A DNA stretch of 64,000 nt from Proteles cristata cristata (GCA_017311185.1 JAESUZ010002877.1:248001-312000); one strand, 5' to 3'; shown: positions 35,508 to 43,325, counted from the stretch's first letter. The notes: generated by a model from the sequence alone, not told the origin. Made by a program: numbers and translations.

Positions 35508-38500
35508 ATCATCTCAAGCAGGCTCCACGCTCAACATAGCCTGATGCAGTGCTCGATCCCATGACCCTGGGATCATGACCTGAGCTGGAATCAAGAGTCA
35601 GACTCTCAACCAACTGAGCCACCCAGGCCCCCGGAAATGTTTTTGTTTCTTTGTTTTTTGTTTTTTTAATGGTAAGTGTTAAGATGTACCAGGAACAGCA
35701 CAATAAAAGAGGTAAAGGTCACCTAATACTGCTTTATAGCTGTAATACTTGGAGGATCAGCAGGCATTTTTGTCAGACAATCTGATGTGGGGAGGAATGG
35801 CTTTCTAGATAAATTTTACAGAATATGCAAAGGCCCTGAGGCACAGCTTACTCCTTTGGTTGAGCCTAAGCAACGACTTTACATACACATTTGGGATTTG
35901 GAAAGAGTAAGACACACAGACACATCAGGCCTCTTGTTTCAGGACATTCCTGGACACCTGTGCACCTTACCGTAGGTGATGACAAGCAGCACAAAGCTGA
36001 GGTTTTTGAAGAGCCGGACAATGGAACTTAAGTACGACGCATCAGGGGAGGCCAAGGCATAGCTCAGGGATTGGGCCCTGCTGGGGGGATGTTTCGGCTT
36101 CTCCTTGAACACTGAAAAGAAAGACACAGAGAGATCACAGCGAATCCTTGTAGCCCCACCCCTGCAGAGCCAACAACGCAAGCACAAGAGCTGGCTCCCT
36201 CATCTGAGAAAAATCAAAGACACAAAAAGGAAATATCAATCCTTCAGTTAAATCCTTCAACGCCTATGTTCTTTTTTTTTTTCTTAATATTTTTATTTAT
36301 TTCTAGGAGAGAGAGAGACAGAGTGAGCAGGGGAGGGTCAGAGTGAGAGGGAGACACAGACTCTGAAATAGGCTCCAGGCTCTGAGCTGGCAGTCAGCAC
36401 AGAGCCCGACGCAGGGCTCAAACCCAAGAACCACGAGACCATGACCTAAGCGAAAGTCGGACGCTTAACCGACTAAGCCACCCAGGCGCCCCTCAACGCC
36501 TATGTTCTTGAAGCTGTTTTGTGCTCCGGCCTTGTGAGTGGTCCTCTGATGATTTTTCTTAATGGCCTCTGGAGGGCGACACTCCCTGGGCCTCCCACAC
36601 AGCATTCAAGGATCAAGGAGTCCCATAAGAAGCAGCAAATAACACACAGCAGAGCACTGAAAAGAAAAGACTAGAAATACATGGGGAGAAAGGAAGTGAG
36701 AGCTGCGGCTTCAGGATTAGGGAGCCCAGTGAATGGCTTCGCACCGCAGCCCTTCCCGAGGCAGAAGGGACCGTGTTTCCCGTGCTTAGCACAGAGCCTG
36801 GCATATGGCAGCCAATAAATATTCCCTGAATAAGTGACAAGATCTTCTTCCGTGGAGAGAACCTCGAGTCCACTCCTAGTTTGTCGGAGTCTGAATCTGA
36901 CATGTGTCCCCCCGGAAGAGACCAGAGGGTTAAATCCATCCACCCCTGCAGGACTGGTCACCATGACAGGAAGGACTGGAGAGGGACCGTGGGAAAGCCG
37001 TTCATTTTACATCCAATTTTCAGCACAGCGGGTACAGTCAATTTAACAGCACTGATCGCTATTCAGTTCTCTGGGGGCAGAGAAGTTTAACCAGTTGTTT
37101 GGCTATATTGGCCCACCAGCTGCATGCAGGCAAGCTGTGTGTAGCCTCCCCCACACGCCATGAGACGGCTCCTAACTCGTTAGAGGAAGCTCTGGAACTG
37201 AGGCTTACTCTCTTGAAGATCAAAGTCCCTGCCCAGAACACTTTCCAGCCCTAACTTCAGAGCCCTGCTTCTTCCTTCTCCAGAAATAGTCCCGGGTAAC
37301 TTCCTGCCATTAGAAGCCATTCACCCATTGTCTTGCCCGTTCACCTCCCCTTGCAGCAGAGGAAAGAACACAAGGCAAGAGGTGATTTCTTCTCTGCAAC
37401 AGCAGGTGTTTGTTAAAGAACTGGCAGCCGCAAACCAAAATTCAGATCAGATTTTTCAACTCCTGACTCCATGAGCCACTGCCTGGCTGATACTAAAAGG
37501 CGAAAATGTAGAAATGTCCTACCTCCAGGACTTCACATGCAAAGTACCAGGCCCTCATCTGCTACAAACACAAGCACCTGAAGCTGGGCACATTATAATC
37601 TGACACTTAAAGTCTGGTTGAGTAAGAGGGGCCCAGACCGCACTGTCCTTTCCTGCCACCACCCACAGCCCTGTAGCTTCTCGACTTCCCAGAAACACCA
37701 AGTCCTCTGCCCAGGATACCCCACCAGCTTTGAAAAACCGTCGGACATCAGATTTTCTCATCTTGGACCCCAGGGAGAGAATGCCTCAAAGAGAACATGT
37801 GAATGAGCTACACAATTATAAAACGGTTTTGACTCTGGAAGTGAGAATGGCAGGAAAGAATGAAACTTTCATCACGTGAGGTGGAATGTTAGCTGGTTAA
37901 CCTTTAAAGAAGAATGACTAACTGAAAATGAAAGCCTCTACTGTGCTCTTTCTGAATTTATGACAGCACATGGAATATCACTCAGATGATAAAAGAGATT
38001 ATAAAATGTATTAACCAATACTTCCGTGATTAAATGTACCTGCACATAAAACTAACAGTAGTTATCTGAGGTTGGTACTTGTGAGGCTGAATTAAGGGTT
38101 GTTCTTTTTTCATTTTTCATTTTATTCTTTTTTAATTTTAATCATTTATTTTATTTTACCTATTTGAAACAAATGTTTTAATGTTTATTTTATTTTGGAA
38201 AGAGAAAGAGTGCGAGCAAGGGAGGGGCAGCGAGAGAGGGAGACACAGAATCTGAAGCAGGCTCCAGGCTCTGAGCTGTCAGCACAGAGGCCGATGTGGG
38301 GCTCATACCCACAAACCGTGAGATCATGACGTGAGCTGAAGTTGGACACTTAACCGAATGAGCCACCCAGGTGTCCCTATTTTATTAGTTTGATTTTTTA
38401 AGTAAGTCTACCTACAATGTGGGCCTTAAACTCATGACCCTGAAGGAGGTGCTTTAGCTGACTCAGTCAGTAGAACATACGACTTTTTTTTTTAATTTTA

Positions 38501-40031
38501 AAAAAATGTTTATTTAGTTTTGAGAGAGAGATAGAAAGAGCACATGAGAGGGGAGGGGCAAAGAGAGGGGAGGACAGAGGATCTGAAGTGGACTCTGCAC
38601 TGACAGCAGCGAGCCCAATACAGGGCTCAAACTCACAAATCATGTGACCATGACCTGAGCAGAAGTTAGACACTTAACCAACTGTGCCACCCAGCCTCCC
38701 TGAACATATAACTCTTGATCTAGGGGTCATGAATCAAACCCTGAGATCAAGAGTCTCATGTTCTTCCAATTGAGCCAGCCAGGCACCGTGGTTACTCTTT
38801 CCTTTATGCTTTTTTTTTATTTCTAGATTTTTCCATAATGAGCATGTATTCCTCTTATAATTTATTTTTTTCAAATTTAAAAAAAAAATTTTTATCTTTA
38901 TTTTTTTATTTATTTTTGAGAGTGAGACACAGAGAGAGAGAATGTGAGCAGGGGAGAGGCAGACATTAGAATCTGAAACAGGCCCCAGGCTCCAAGCTGT
39001 CAACACAGAGCCTGACACGGGCCTCAAACCCACGAACCATGAGCTCATGACCTGAGTCAAAGTCAGACACTTAACCGGCTGGGCCACCCAGGCGCCCCAT
39101 CTTATAATTTTTTTAAAGCCTCAAAAAATGTGGTCCCCAGGCATTCTCACATGAATCTATGAGAGTATTCGTGCTTGTGGATCAATTCTGTTTTATTTTG
39201 TTTTATTTCAGAAATTTAGAGTATGGGATTAGACACAGACCAGGTTAGGCTTGAATCTAATCTCTGCCACTTACTAGCTATCTAGTCTTTTTTTAATAGT
39301 TTATTTATTTTTTTGAGACAGAGAGAGACAGAGCATGAGCAGGGGAGGGACAGAGAGAGAGTGAGACACAGAATCTGAAGCAGGCTCTAGGCTCCGAGCT
39401 GCCAGCACAGAACCCGATGTAGGGCTCGAACCCATGAACCGCAAGATCATGACCTGAGCCAAAGTAGGATGCTTAACCGACTGAGCCACCCAGGCACCCC
39501 ACTTTGTTAAGTGGGACTGATAAGATTACCTTCATTCATAGGACTGTTGCAGATTCAAGGGGATCAGGCACGATTAGCAAAGCATCTGTGATATATATTA
39601 CAAGGACTCACTGGGGTTTCAACAAGAGGACCAGCAGCCTGCCCATTAATTCTGATGAGGCTTTATTGGGGGACTGGTTAATTATAGTTAAACCTTTACT
39701 GAGCAGCTAATAAAGTACACGGGACCAGCTAGCACTGTATTGGCTAAGATATTTGAAGACCATTAGAAGCCTGGCCTCCAGTTTCTATAAATGTCCATGG
39801 CATTCTAGAGCCACGTTCACAAGGTCCCCACCCAAGTCGGGAGAACCTCCCTGCCTCCTGGCCCCCCATCAGTGTACTAATGACCTTACCGATGATGACA
39901 AGGATGAAAAGCAGAGTGGCCACGCCTCCAATTATGTAAAACATGATGCTGATGTGGTAGGCAAGCTTGTCCCGGTCTTCAATGTTGGGTACCAAAACCG
40001 GAGGGACCAAGAACCCAACTGCAATTCCAAG
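13735..40031 (-). CDS. FLVCR2: FLVCR2 choline/haem-family transporter (SLC49A2), exons 2-10; exon 1 outside window
   Basis: The coding sequence is complement(join(13735..13815, 18124..18179, 18769..18880, 19031..19136, 20278..20388, 23404..23507, 24715..24782, 35971..36111, 39890..40031)), 921 bases in one open frame ending TGA. All introns are GT/AG. The 306 residues correspond to human FLVCR2 from about residue 224 to the C-terminus: late TM5 to TM12 of this 12-helix major-facilitator protein, then a cytosolic tail. The conserved MFS loop motif after TM8 is visible as DRSKTYK. Tyr at human position 325 and Gln at 447, substrate-site residues as I recall from the choline-transporter structures, are both present. 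FLVCR2 moves choline across brain endothelium; human mutations cause Fowler-type proliferative vasculopathy with hydranencephaly. The paralogue FLVCR1 is the classic subgroup C feline leukaemia virus receptor. The start codon is beyond the right edge. Confidence 0.97.
13783..13808. repeat. FLVCR2: (TCC)n / (GGA)n triplet run inside FLVCR2 exon 10
   Basis: A run of TCC units on the plus strand reads as GAG/GGA codons on the coding strand and makes the Glu-rich tail. Changes in unit number would keep the frame. Confidence 0.93.
14021..14245 (+). mobile_element. Felid SINE
   Basis: The head GGGGCACCTGAGTAGCTCAG and an intact B-box-like GGGTTCGAGCCCTG are present, with an A-rich tail. AAACACACACACACA-type sequence lies on both sides, so it probably inserted into or next to a CA-rich target. 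Confidence 0.93.
14249..14271. repeat. (AC)n microsatellite at SINE tail
   Basis: Eleven or more AC units directly follow the A-rich tail of the SINE. They match a shorter AC run just before it and are likely part of the duplicated target. Confidence 0.9.
15793..15881. repeat. (GATA)n tetranucleotide repeat
   Basis: Two blocks of GATA units are separated by a short imperfect spacer (GAGAGATAAGATAGATTA). Such repeats are usually polymorphic. It lies in FLVCR2 intron 9. Confidence 0.97.
16858..17091 (+). mobile_element. Felid SINE
   Basis: The head is GGGGCGCCTGGGTGGCTCAG, followed by a TC stretch and A-rich tail. The flanks AAGTATGTTATA and AAGTATATTGTA look like a diverged target duplication. 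Confidence 0.94.
17181..17257. repeat. AT-rich imperfect repeat (CCATATATAAAT units)
   Basis: Several copies of an approximately 12-base unit CCATATATAAAT are arranged in tandem with variation. Confidence 0.8.
18124..18179 (-). CDS. FLVCR2: FLVCR2 exon 9
   Basis: A 56-base exon with acceptor CCTCAG and donor GTGAGT. It codes [19 protein letters not shown], the basic membrane-exit segment after TM12. Confidence 0.95.
18180..18768 (-). other. FLVCR2: FLVCR2 intron 8
   Basis: A 589-base intron. A reverse MIR relic occupies about 18405-18620. Nothing else is visible. Confidence 0.85.
18405..18620 (-). repeat. MIR relic
   Basis: The reverse MIR signature is seen: ACAACCCCCATTGTACAGAT, then CTTGCCCAAGGTCAAACAGCT. 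Confidence 0.7.
18769..18880 (-). CDS. FLVCR2: FLVCR2 exon 8
   Basis: 112 bases with acceptor TTTCCAG and donor GTGAGT. It codes [20 protein letters not shown] and [17 protein letters not shown], completing TM11 and TM12. The intron between exons 7 and 8 is only 150 bases, the shortest in the gene. Confidence 0.96.
19031..19136 (-). CDS. FLVCR2: FLVCR2 exon 7
   Basis: 106 bases with acceptor CCTCCAG and donor GTAGGG (not the usual GTAAG). It codes [20 protein letters not shown] and then [15 protein letters not shown], the end of TM10 and the start of TM11. Its last codon, CAG, is the Gln equivalent to human 447. Confidence 0.96.
19639..19702. repeat. Compound (TC)n(AC)n microsatellite
   Basis: About 30 bases of CT units are followed by about 34 bases of CA units. 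It has the same two-part structure as the tract at 12281-12364. Confidence 0.96.
19790..19985 (-). repeat. MIR relic
   Basis: The reverse MIR core GTGGAAACTGAGGCTCAGAG and a following CTTTCTGATCCCTAG segment are present. Confidence 0.75.
20278..20388 (-). CDS. FLVCR2: FLVCR2 exon 6
   Basis: 111 bases with acceptor TCTCTAG and donor GTAAGT. It codes [20 protein letters not shown] and [17 protein letters not shown], which is TM9 and the start of TM10. Confidence 0.96.
21390..21600 (-). repeat. MIR relic
   Basis: Contains GAGGAAACTGAGGCTCTGAT and TGGATTTGAAACC, the reverse MIR core and tRNA-related end. Confidence 0.75.
22700..22840. repeat. MER5-like hAT relic
   Basis: The pattern of 'ggttgctttttacaaatgcagattcc' followed by 'gtccaggaatcttttt' and a TCTCAGAAACACTGCT end resembles MER5A. 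Diverged. Confidence 0.6.
23185..23335 (-). repeat. MIR relic
   Basis: Contains TTTTATAAATAAGGAAACTG and AGGCTTAGAGAAAATAACTA followed by a degraded tRNA-related part. Confidence 0.65.
23404..23507 (-). CDS. FLVCR2: FLVCR2 exon 5
   Basis: 104 bases with acceptor TTTCCTAG and donor GTAAGT. It starts in phase 0 with [11 protein letters not shown] and covers TM8 and the MFS loop motif [11 protein letters not shown]. The final Lys codon is split across the intron. Confidence 0.96.
23890..24065 (-). repeat. MIR relic
   Basis: Contains TTTACAGATGAAGAAAACCA and AGCCCAAGGTCATGAGGC, with GGATCTGAACTCAGAT near the end, typical of reverse MIR. Confidence 0.75.
24290..24620 (-). repeat. MIR relic with internal CA repeat
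   Basis: The left part has the 'gtgccaggcaccgtgccatgtgcttcacat' motif and the right part has GAGAGCTCAGAGAGGCTAAC. The (CA)n tract lies between them. Confidence 0.65.
24383..24427. repeat. (AC)n microsatellite
   Basis: About 22 uninterrupted AC units, within MIR-related sequence of FLVCR2 intron 4. Confidence 0.97.
24715..24782 (-). CDS. FLVCR2: FLVCR2 exon 4
   Basis: A short 68-base exon with acceptor CTTTCAG and donor GTAAGG. It codes [19 protein letters not shown] plus LHYP, the second half of TM7. The Tyr of NAGAFYAL corresponds to human Tyr325. It is separated from exon 3 by the 11.2-kb intron 3. Confidence 0.96.
25500..25797. repeat. GAT/GAGGAT-rich minisatellite
   Basis: About 300 bases are built from GATGATGGTGAGGAGGAT-like units on the plus strand, with variable order. 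Because the unit length is a multiple of three, several frames on both strands stay open and read as Asp/Glu-, Met/Arg-, Ser- or His/Pro-rich peptides; these are artefacts. Confidence 0.95.
26226..26296 (-). mobile_element. Very short 5'-truncated felid L1 tail, reverse
   Basis: A T-rich start is followed by ATCCAAGTTAATATATATTG and AATGATTTCAGGAGTACC, the reverse of the felid L1 3' end also seen at 32291-32496. Flanks of the CAG-TTGTCATTTT / CAGACAGTCATTTT type look like a target duplication. Confidence 0.75.
26400..26530 (-). repeat. MIR relic (weak)
   Basis: Contains GGTCACACAGGTAGTAAGAG and CTGCATCTGAACCAGACTCT, degraded reverse MIR. Confidence 0.55.
27215..27400. repeat. MER5-like hAT relic
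   Basis: It follows the MER5 pattern: a GTGTGGCCTGTGGTCTGTCA start, then CACCACCTGGGAGCTT, ATGCAAATTCCTGACCCCAC and GGGTAATTCTGATAATGCTC. Confidence 0.75.
27910..28050. repeat. MER5-like hAT relic
   Basis: Begins TTTTTCAAACTGTGGCCCAG and contains TGCACATTCCTAGGCTCCGC and GGAATCTGTAATTTTA, as in MER5 elements. An (AAC)n/(CAAA)n patch follows at 28045-28077. Confidence 0.75.
28235..28425. repeat. MER5-like hAT relic
   Basis: Contains CCAGAATCACTTGGAATGCT, GAGCAGATTCCCAGGCCCTC and a GCTTGGGAAACATTG end, matching the MER5 layout. Confidence 0.78.
29145..29350 (+). mobile_element. Felid SINE
   Basis: The head is GGGTGCCTGGGTGGTCCAAT, then B-box region, TC stretch and an AAAACAAATTAACG tail. Moderately diverged. 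Confidence 0.9.
30610..30800 (+). mobile_element. Felid SINE inside a MIR, first of two
   Basis: The head GGTGCCTGTGTGGCTCAG is preceded by AATCCAAGCTCTGTTGC, and the tail is followed by AATCCAAGTTCTGTTGC, a 17-base target duplication with one mismatch. Confidence 0.96.
30890..31115 (+). mobile_element. Felid SINE inside a MIR, second of two, near-consensus
   Basis: The head GGGCGCCTGGGTGGCTTAGT and an intact B box GGGTTCGAGCCCCGC are present. The flanking AAAAATGCCATGGAG is identical on both sides (30875-30889 and 31116-31130). Low divergence and a perfect duplication point to a young copy. Confidence 0.97.
31437..31666 (+). mobile_element. Felid SINE with target duplication
   Basis: The head is GGGGTGCCTGGGTGGCTTAG, with intact GGGTTCGAGCCCCACGTCG and a (TC)n stretch at 31609-31638. 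AAAGTTAATAAATT lies on both sides. Confidence 0.96.
31750..33545. mobile_element. Old L1-type repeat, interrupted
   Basis: Long stretches match an old mammalian interspersed repeat I associate with L1M non-coding ends: TTCTATTTGGTTCTTTTTAC, ATGGTTTCCTTTAGTTCTTT, CAACATCTGGGCTTCCTCAG, then TTAGTGACTTTCCTGGACTG and AACAAATGCCCTGGACATAG. It ends near CTCACTCCACCATTCCAGAA. It is broken by the felid L1 tail at 32291-32496. Orientation and subfamily are uncertain. Confidence 0.65.
32291..32496 (-). mobile_element. Felid L1 3' tail, reverse, inserted in the older L1
   Basis: A T-rich start, then ACATCCAAGTTAGTGTATAG and AATGATTTCAGGAACAGATT, then CCTTACCCATTTAGCCCATC and a C run, is the reverse of the felid L1 3' UTR. 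Flanks AAGCTGGACATTTT and AAGATGGACATTTT form a 14-base target duplication with one mismatch. Confidence 0.88.
34345..34540 (+). repeat. MIR relic
   Basis: The forward MIR order is seen: AAATCCTGACTCTGACAATC, CTTTCTCATCTGTTAAATGG, GGTCTCAGCACATAGTAAAT. Confidence 0.8.
34872..35068 (+). mobile_element. Felid SINE
   Basis: The head is GGGGCACCTGGGTGGCTCAG; the tail is AATAAATAAATAAACTTAAA. GAAAGGCAAGC lies on both sides as the target duplication. Confidence 0.95.
35235..35880. repeat. L2/MIR3-like old LINE fragment split by a SINE
   Basis: Starts with CATTCATTCTTCATTCCTTC-type sequence, continues CTAGGGTGTTCACAGGCTAG, and resumes after the SINE with GCAAAGGCCCTGAGGCACAG. Diverged. Confidence 0.55.
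35395..35632 (-). mobile_element. Felid SINE, reverse
   Basis: It runs from a T/A-rich start through a long GAGA tract (about 35464-35507) to CCACCCAGGCCCCC. GGAAATGTT flanks both sides (35386-35394 and 35633-35641). Confidence 0.93.
35971..36111 (-). CDS. FLVCR2: FLVCR2 exon 3
   Basis: 141 bases with acceptor TTTTCAG above 36111 and donor GTAAGG below 35971. It covers the central cytosolic loop ([20 protein letters not shown]) and the first half of TM7 ([11 protein letters not shown]). A young felid SINE sits only ~160 bases upstream of its acceptor. Confidence 0.96.
36274..36492 (-). mobile_element. Young felid SINE close to FLVCR2 exon 3
   Basis: A full-length reverse copy ending CCACCCAGGCGCCCC. 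The flanking TCAACGCCTATGTTCTT (17 bases) is identical at 36257-36273 and 36493-36509. It lies in the sense direction of FLVCR2, about 160 bases upstream of the exon 3 acceptor. Confidence 0.97.
38172..38377 (-). mobile_element. Felid SINE, reverse
   Basis: From AAATGTTTTAATGTTTATTT to CCACCCAGGTGTCCC, moderately diverged. Confidence 0.9.
38390..38790. mobile_element. Old SINE fragments hosting a younger SINE
   Basis: A reverse SINE body (TTTTTAAGTAAGTCTACCTA at the left; CAATTGAGCCAGCCAGGCAC at the right end) encloses a short forward SINE head (GGAGGTGCTTTAGCTGACTC, then on the far side CTCTTGATCTAGGGGTCATG). That head is itself broken by the reverse SINE at 38487-38701. Confidence 0.65.
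38487..38701 (-). mobile_element. Felid SINE, reverse, innermost of a nest
   Basis: A T run start and an end GCCACCCAGCCTCCC. GAACATACGACTT before and GAACATATAACTC after are a diverged target duplication, showing it landed in another SINE. Confidence 0.88.
38864..39098 (-). mobile_element. Felid SINE, reverse
   Basis: The end CCACCCAGGCGCCCC is followed by TCTTATAATTT, which also stands before the element (38853-38863). Confidence 0.95.
39220..39600 (+). repeat. MIR split by a SINE
   Basis: AATCTCTGCCACTTACTAGC before the SINE and GTTAAGTGGGACTGATAAGA after it are consecutive parts of a forward MIR. Confidence 0.78.
39287..39500 (-). mobile_element. Felid SINE, reverse, in a MIR
   Basis: It runs from a T run to CCACCCAGGCACCCC. 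Host MIR sequence resumes directly after it. Confidence 0.94.
39890..40031 (-). CDS. FLVCR2: FLVCR2 exon 2
   Basis: This 142-base exon has acceptor CTATAG just above 40031 and donor GTAAGG at 39889-39884. It begins in phase 0 and covers human residues ~224-271: the end of TM5 ([14 protein letters not shown]), a loop with [13 protein letters not shown], and TM6 ([19 protein letters not shown]). It is the first FLVCR2 exon visible in the window. Confidence 0.96.
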
Positions 40032-41099
40032 CTATAGAAGACAGAGACAATCAATCACAGCTTCCAGCAGCCAAGAGGTGACAGCACAAATTTACAGAGA
40101 CTCCTGATAAGAAACATAAAGCCTAACTTCCAGTCCTTCTTAAAAACCCACACAGGGATTGTTTTCCCCTCTCAAAACACCAGAGAGATCTTTCTTTTGG
40201 TTGACAAGTCAAATCTTTTTATTGATTGACAACATACCCCTGACATCCTAACTATCAATACATACTGAAAAAAATTATAGTTGGGGTTCTCATTACAGGC
40301 TGACTCTTCTGAGGCTATAGACTAATGAATAGTAGCTCCTATACTTCCGTCTCTATGGTGGAAGAAAAACAATGCTGATTTTTTTCACTGAATTTTCATT
40401 TCACTGAATCTGTTAACCTAGAACTGAGAGACTGGCTGGGGGAAAAATTCTACACCCTACAACCCCAAAAACTTGCAATCGGCAGGAGATGAAAGCCCAA
40501 AGTTGTTACCGCATTCACAAATGTGAATGCTTAAGTTAATTGTGTAGATAACTCATAATTTACAAAGCCTCTGTAGCATGAAGTCACATGCCACTGCGGA
40601 AAAATATACACACAGGACATGGGGACACAAACACTGGCTATAAACACACACACACCAACAATTAAAACATCTCATACCTGTCTTAGAGGTCAAACTCCAG
40701 TGACCCGACAGATAACATGACTTGGGTGTTTCCGAGGTCAGAAATGCCTTGATTCAGTAGTGACTAACTGTGACACAACTCCCAAAAGCCCTTCTGTCAC
40801 GCATAATGCCAAGGCAAAGATTGGAAAAATAGCCTGAGAACTCAGGCAGGCCTCAAATTCCGAGAGTGAAGGAAGATGAGGAAATCTTTTGTCTTAAGGT
40901 CCCTCTTTTCCATTATTGCCCTCGAAAGGAACTGCAGGTAGAGTAAGGTGCTTTCAGGCCACGCTATAGCACCATTCACCGCCTGCCAATCTGCTGGCCA
41001 CTTTGACTGGGTTTCCAGCCTGTCAGTTACCACCCCTTGGGATGATGGTTCTCAGCTCGGAAATAGTCGCAAAAGTCATCAATAGGCTCAGTATCAGGG

Positions 41100-41500
41100 T
41101 CTTCCAAGTATGCCAATACATAATCAATAAATCAAACAGATCTTTAAAGCACCTACTGTGTGAAAAAGTTCTCCACTAGATATTTTAGCAAGGTACCAAG
41201 GTATGTGGCAGGGTTCACACCTTCAAAGAGCTTTAAGATCTAGCCGGGACAGGGAGCTGAAAACAAAGATACGAAAGATAACACAAATGGTGATATTTGT
41301 GGGTTGAGATGATACAGTAGTATTGTTTGAAAGTTCCTTTGTCATCCTCCAGGACAACCTGATTATTAGAGGGCCAAGTGGAGGCTAAGTGAGGTTAAGT
41401 TCTAGAAGGTAAGTGACCCATTCAGGGCCACAGGACTTGTAGCAGAGTTGGGACGGAAACATCTCCTGGCCTCTCAGGCCAGGGCCTCTTCCACTGGGCC
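41100..41500 (-). repeat. L2/MIR-like relics
   Basis: AAAGCACCTACTGTGTGAAA and a following AAGAGCTTTAAGATCTAG segment resemble an old LINE/MIR3 end. At 41380-41500, GGTTAAGTTCTAGAAGGTAA and CAGGGCCACAGGAC resemble reverse MIR. Confidence 0.5.
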
Positions 41501-42509
41501 TAGTAGGGCCCTCCAGGGTGAAGAGCCTTGAGAAAGGGCCACGTGAGCAGGCTTCCCCAGAAGAGGAGATATTTGATGTCCCTGGAGCCTCATCTGGTCC
41601 TTGGTCACAATGATTTGCTGGAGTTGAATCTAGCTTCTTAAGTGCTTATCTCCAAGACTTTAAGGGTAAAAGCCAGCCCCAAAGGGACAAATACAACTGC
41701 CATCACTCAGAAACAGGGCCCCCTGCAGGTCATATCTGGCCTCCTACGCACTTTAGCGTTGGAGACTTTAGTCAAACAGGACGCTGGAAGGTCCCTTTTG
41801 CAAGAATGAGGGAAGATATGAGCTATCATCCAAGGCTCTGTGATTCTTTCATTCCCAAAAGGACCCTTATAGGATAACCTAAGCCTCAGGACTCTCCTGG
41901 CTTGAGAAATAAGTTCCCCCAGTCGGTTCCACACTGCACACCTGATCCCTCAGAGACTGGACTCCATTCTCTGTCTGTACACTAGGCCTGAGCAAGTGCT
42001 GTTCCGCCCCCAACTCCAGCACAGACACCTTCTCCAGCCAGCAGGACACAGAACCATCTGTAGGGGCCCATGGTGACCCAGGCAGATAACAACACTGCTT
42101 CAGCATCCTTTCTCCAGGAGGAAACTGGCTTTGGACATACTTTCATGGTCATTGCGGAAAGAAAAAACATAGGGATTGGATTGTCAGCTGCTGCCTCTTT
42201 TATTTTTTCAAGACATATTTATTCCTGCCTCTTGAGAGCTGGGTTCAGTGAGAGGGTACAGCTCTACTCAGCTCCTGCTTCTCAAGTCGGTCTCTGGTAG
42301 ATACTCAGTCATGTTGGCTAGTTAGATGGATGGATGAATGGACAGATGGTAGAAAAATCTTATCTGTACAAATCAATATCACACCAGTCTGTCCATTAGG
42401 ATCCATGTTCTTTCTACAAACCACATTGGACTCAGAGTGGTAAGGAAATAAATGTGTACAGGGGAGAGTAGGGAGGAGGTAGGATGGCTGGCCATTTCTT
42501 GGCATCTAC

Positions 42510-42670
42510 TATGTGCTGGGTATCTAATAGAACCTATCCTTTTCATATAACCCAAGAAACTTCACAACAAAGACAACAATGAGAAACAATGATGGTCCGC
42601 ACCCTGCCTAGGGTCACACAGGCAGCCAGCGGAAGAGCTGGCCTCCTAAATCAGTTCTGACTCCCATCTT
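42510..42670 (-). repeat. MIR relic
   Basis: CTACTATGTGCTGGGTATCT, then CCTAGGGTCACACAGGCAGC: the reverse MIR pattern. Confidence 0.65.
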
Positions 42671-43098
42671 CATGGTAGGAGATGGGCTCACCTCCCATCA
42701 TCTCCTGTGACACGTTGGTATGGTACCAGTCAACACAGAAGTCTGTATTTTCACCCATTCAAGTTCTGTCATGAATTTTGTAGGACACCTCAAGGTTAAA
42801 ACTCAGAGACCTGCAGCCCAAGTCAGTACGAGGTTAAATCAAAGAGAGGGGAGGGCGCTACTCAGTGGGGTGGGCATCTCTCCCGCACTCACAAAAACCG
42901 TATGCAGGCCATGAACATGAATGATGAAAAGTCATCGCTGACTGGTTTATGGCTTTTGTCCTTGCATTTGTCTTTGTTTTGTCATCTCCAGCAAAATATT
43001 GTCAAGGGCAAAATACACAATATACAGTCAACCCAGTCCCCATCTTAGCTTTCCAAGAGCTTCCTCTTTAAAAATTGCTTTTAAAGCGGGGCTCGTGG

Positions 43099-43325
43099 GG
43101 CACCTGGGTGGCTTAGTCGGTTAAGCGTCCGACTTTCACTTAGGTCATGATCTCGCGGTTCGTGGGTTCGAGCCCTGCGTCGGGCTCTGTGCTGACTGCC
43201 AGCTCAGAGCCTGGAGCCTGTTTCAGCCTGTGACTCCTCTCTCTCTGACCCTCCCCTGCTCACGCTGTCTCTCTCTCTCTCTCTCCTAAAAATAAATAAA
43301 ACATTAAAATAAATAAATAAAATAA
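43099..43325 (+). mobile_element. Young felid SINE
   Basis: The head is GGGGCACCTGGGTGGCTTAG, with intact GGGTTCGAGCCCTGCGTCG. AAAGCGGGGCTCG before and AAAGCGGGGCTTG after are the target duplication. Confidence 0.96.

Larger units (their letters stand above)
24783..35970 (-). other. FLVCR2: FLVCR2 intron 3 (11.2 kb)
   Basis: The largest fully contained intron. It holds a GAT-rich minisatellite (25500-25797), an L1 stub (26226-26296), MER5-like relics (27215-28425), several felid SINEs, an old L1 interrupted by a felid L1 tail (31750-33545), MIR relics and L2-like pieces. The 26560-27213 plus-strand open frame has no homology I recognise and no splice context. 28430-29140, 29360-30530 and 33545-34340 are otherwise unremarkable. 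Confidence 0.8.
36112..39889 (-). other. FLVCR2: FLVCR2 intron 2
   Basis: A 3.8-kb intron. From the exon 3 side: a young SINE (36274-36492), about 1.6 kb of unique sequence (36500-38100) without recognisable features, then a dense pile of SINEs (38172-39500) partly nested in one another and in a MIR. Confidence 0.85.
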
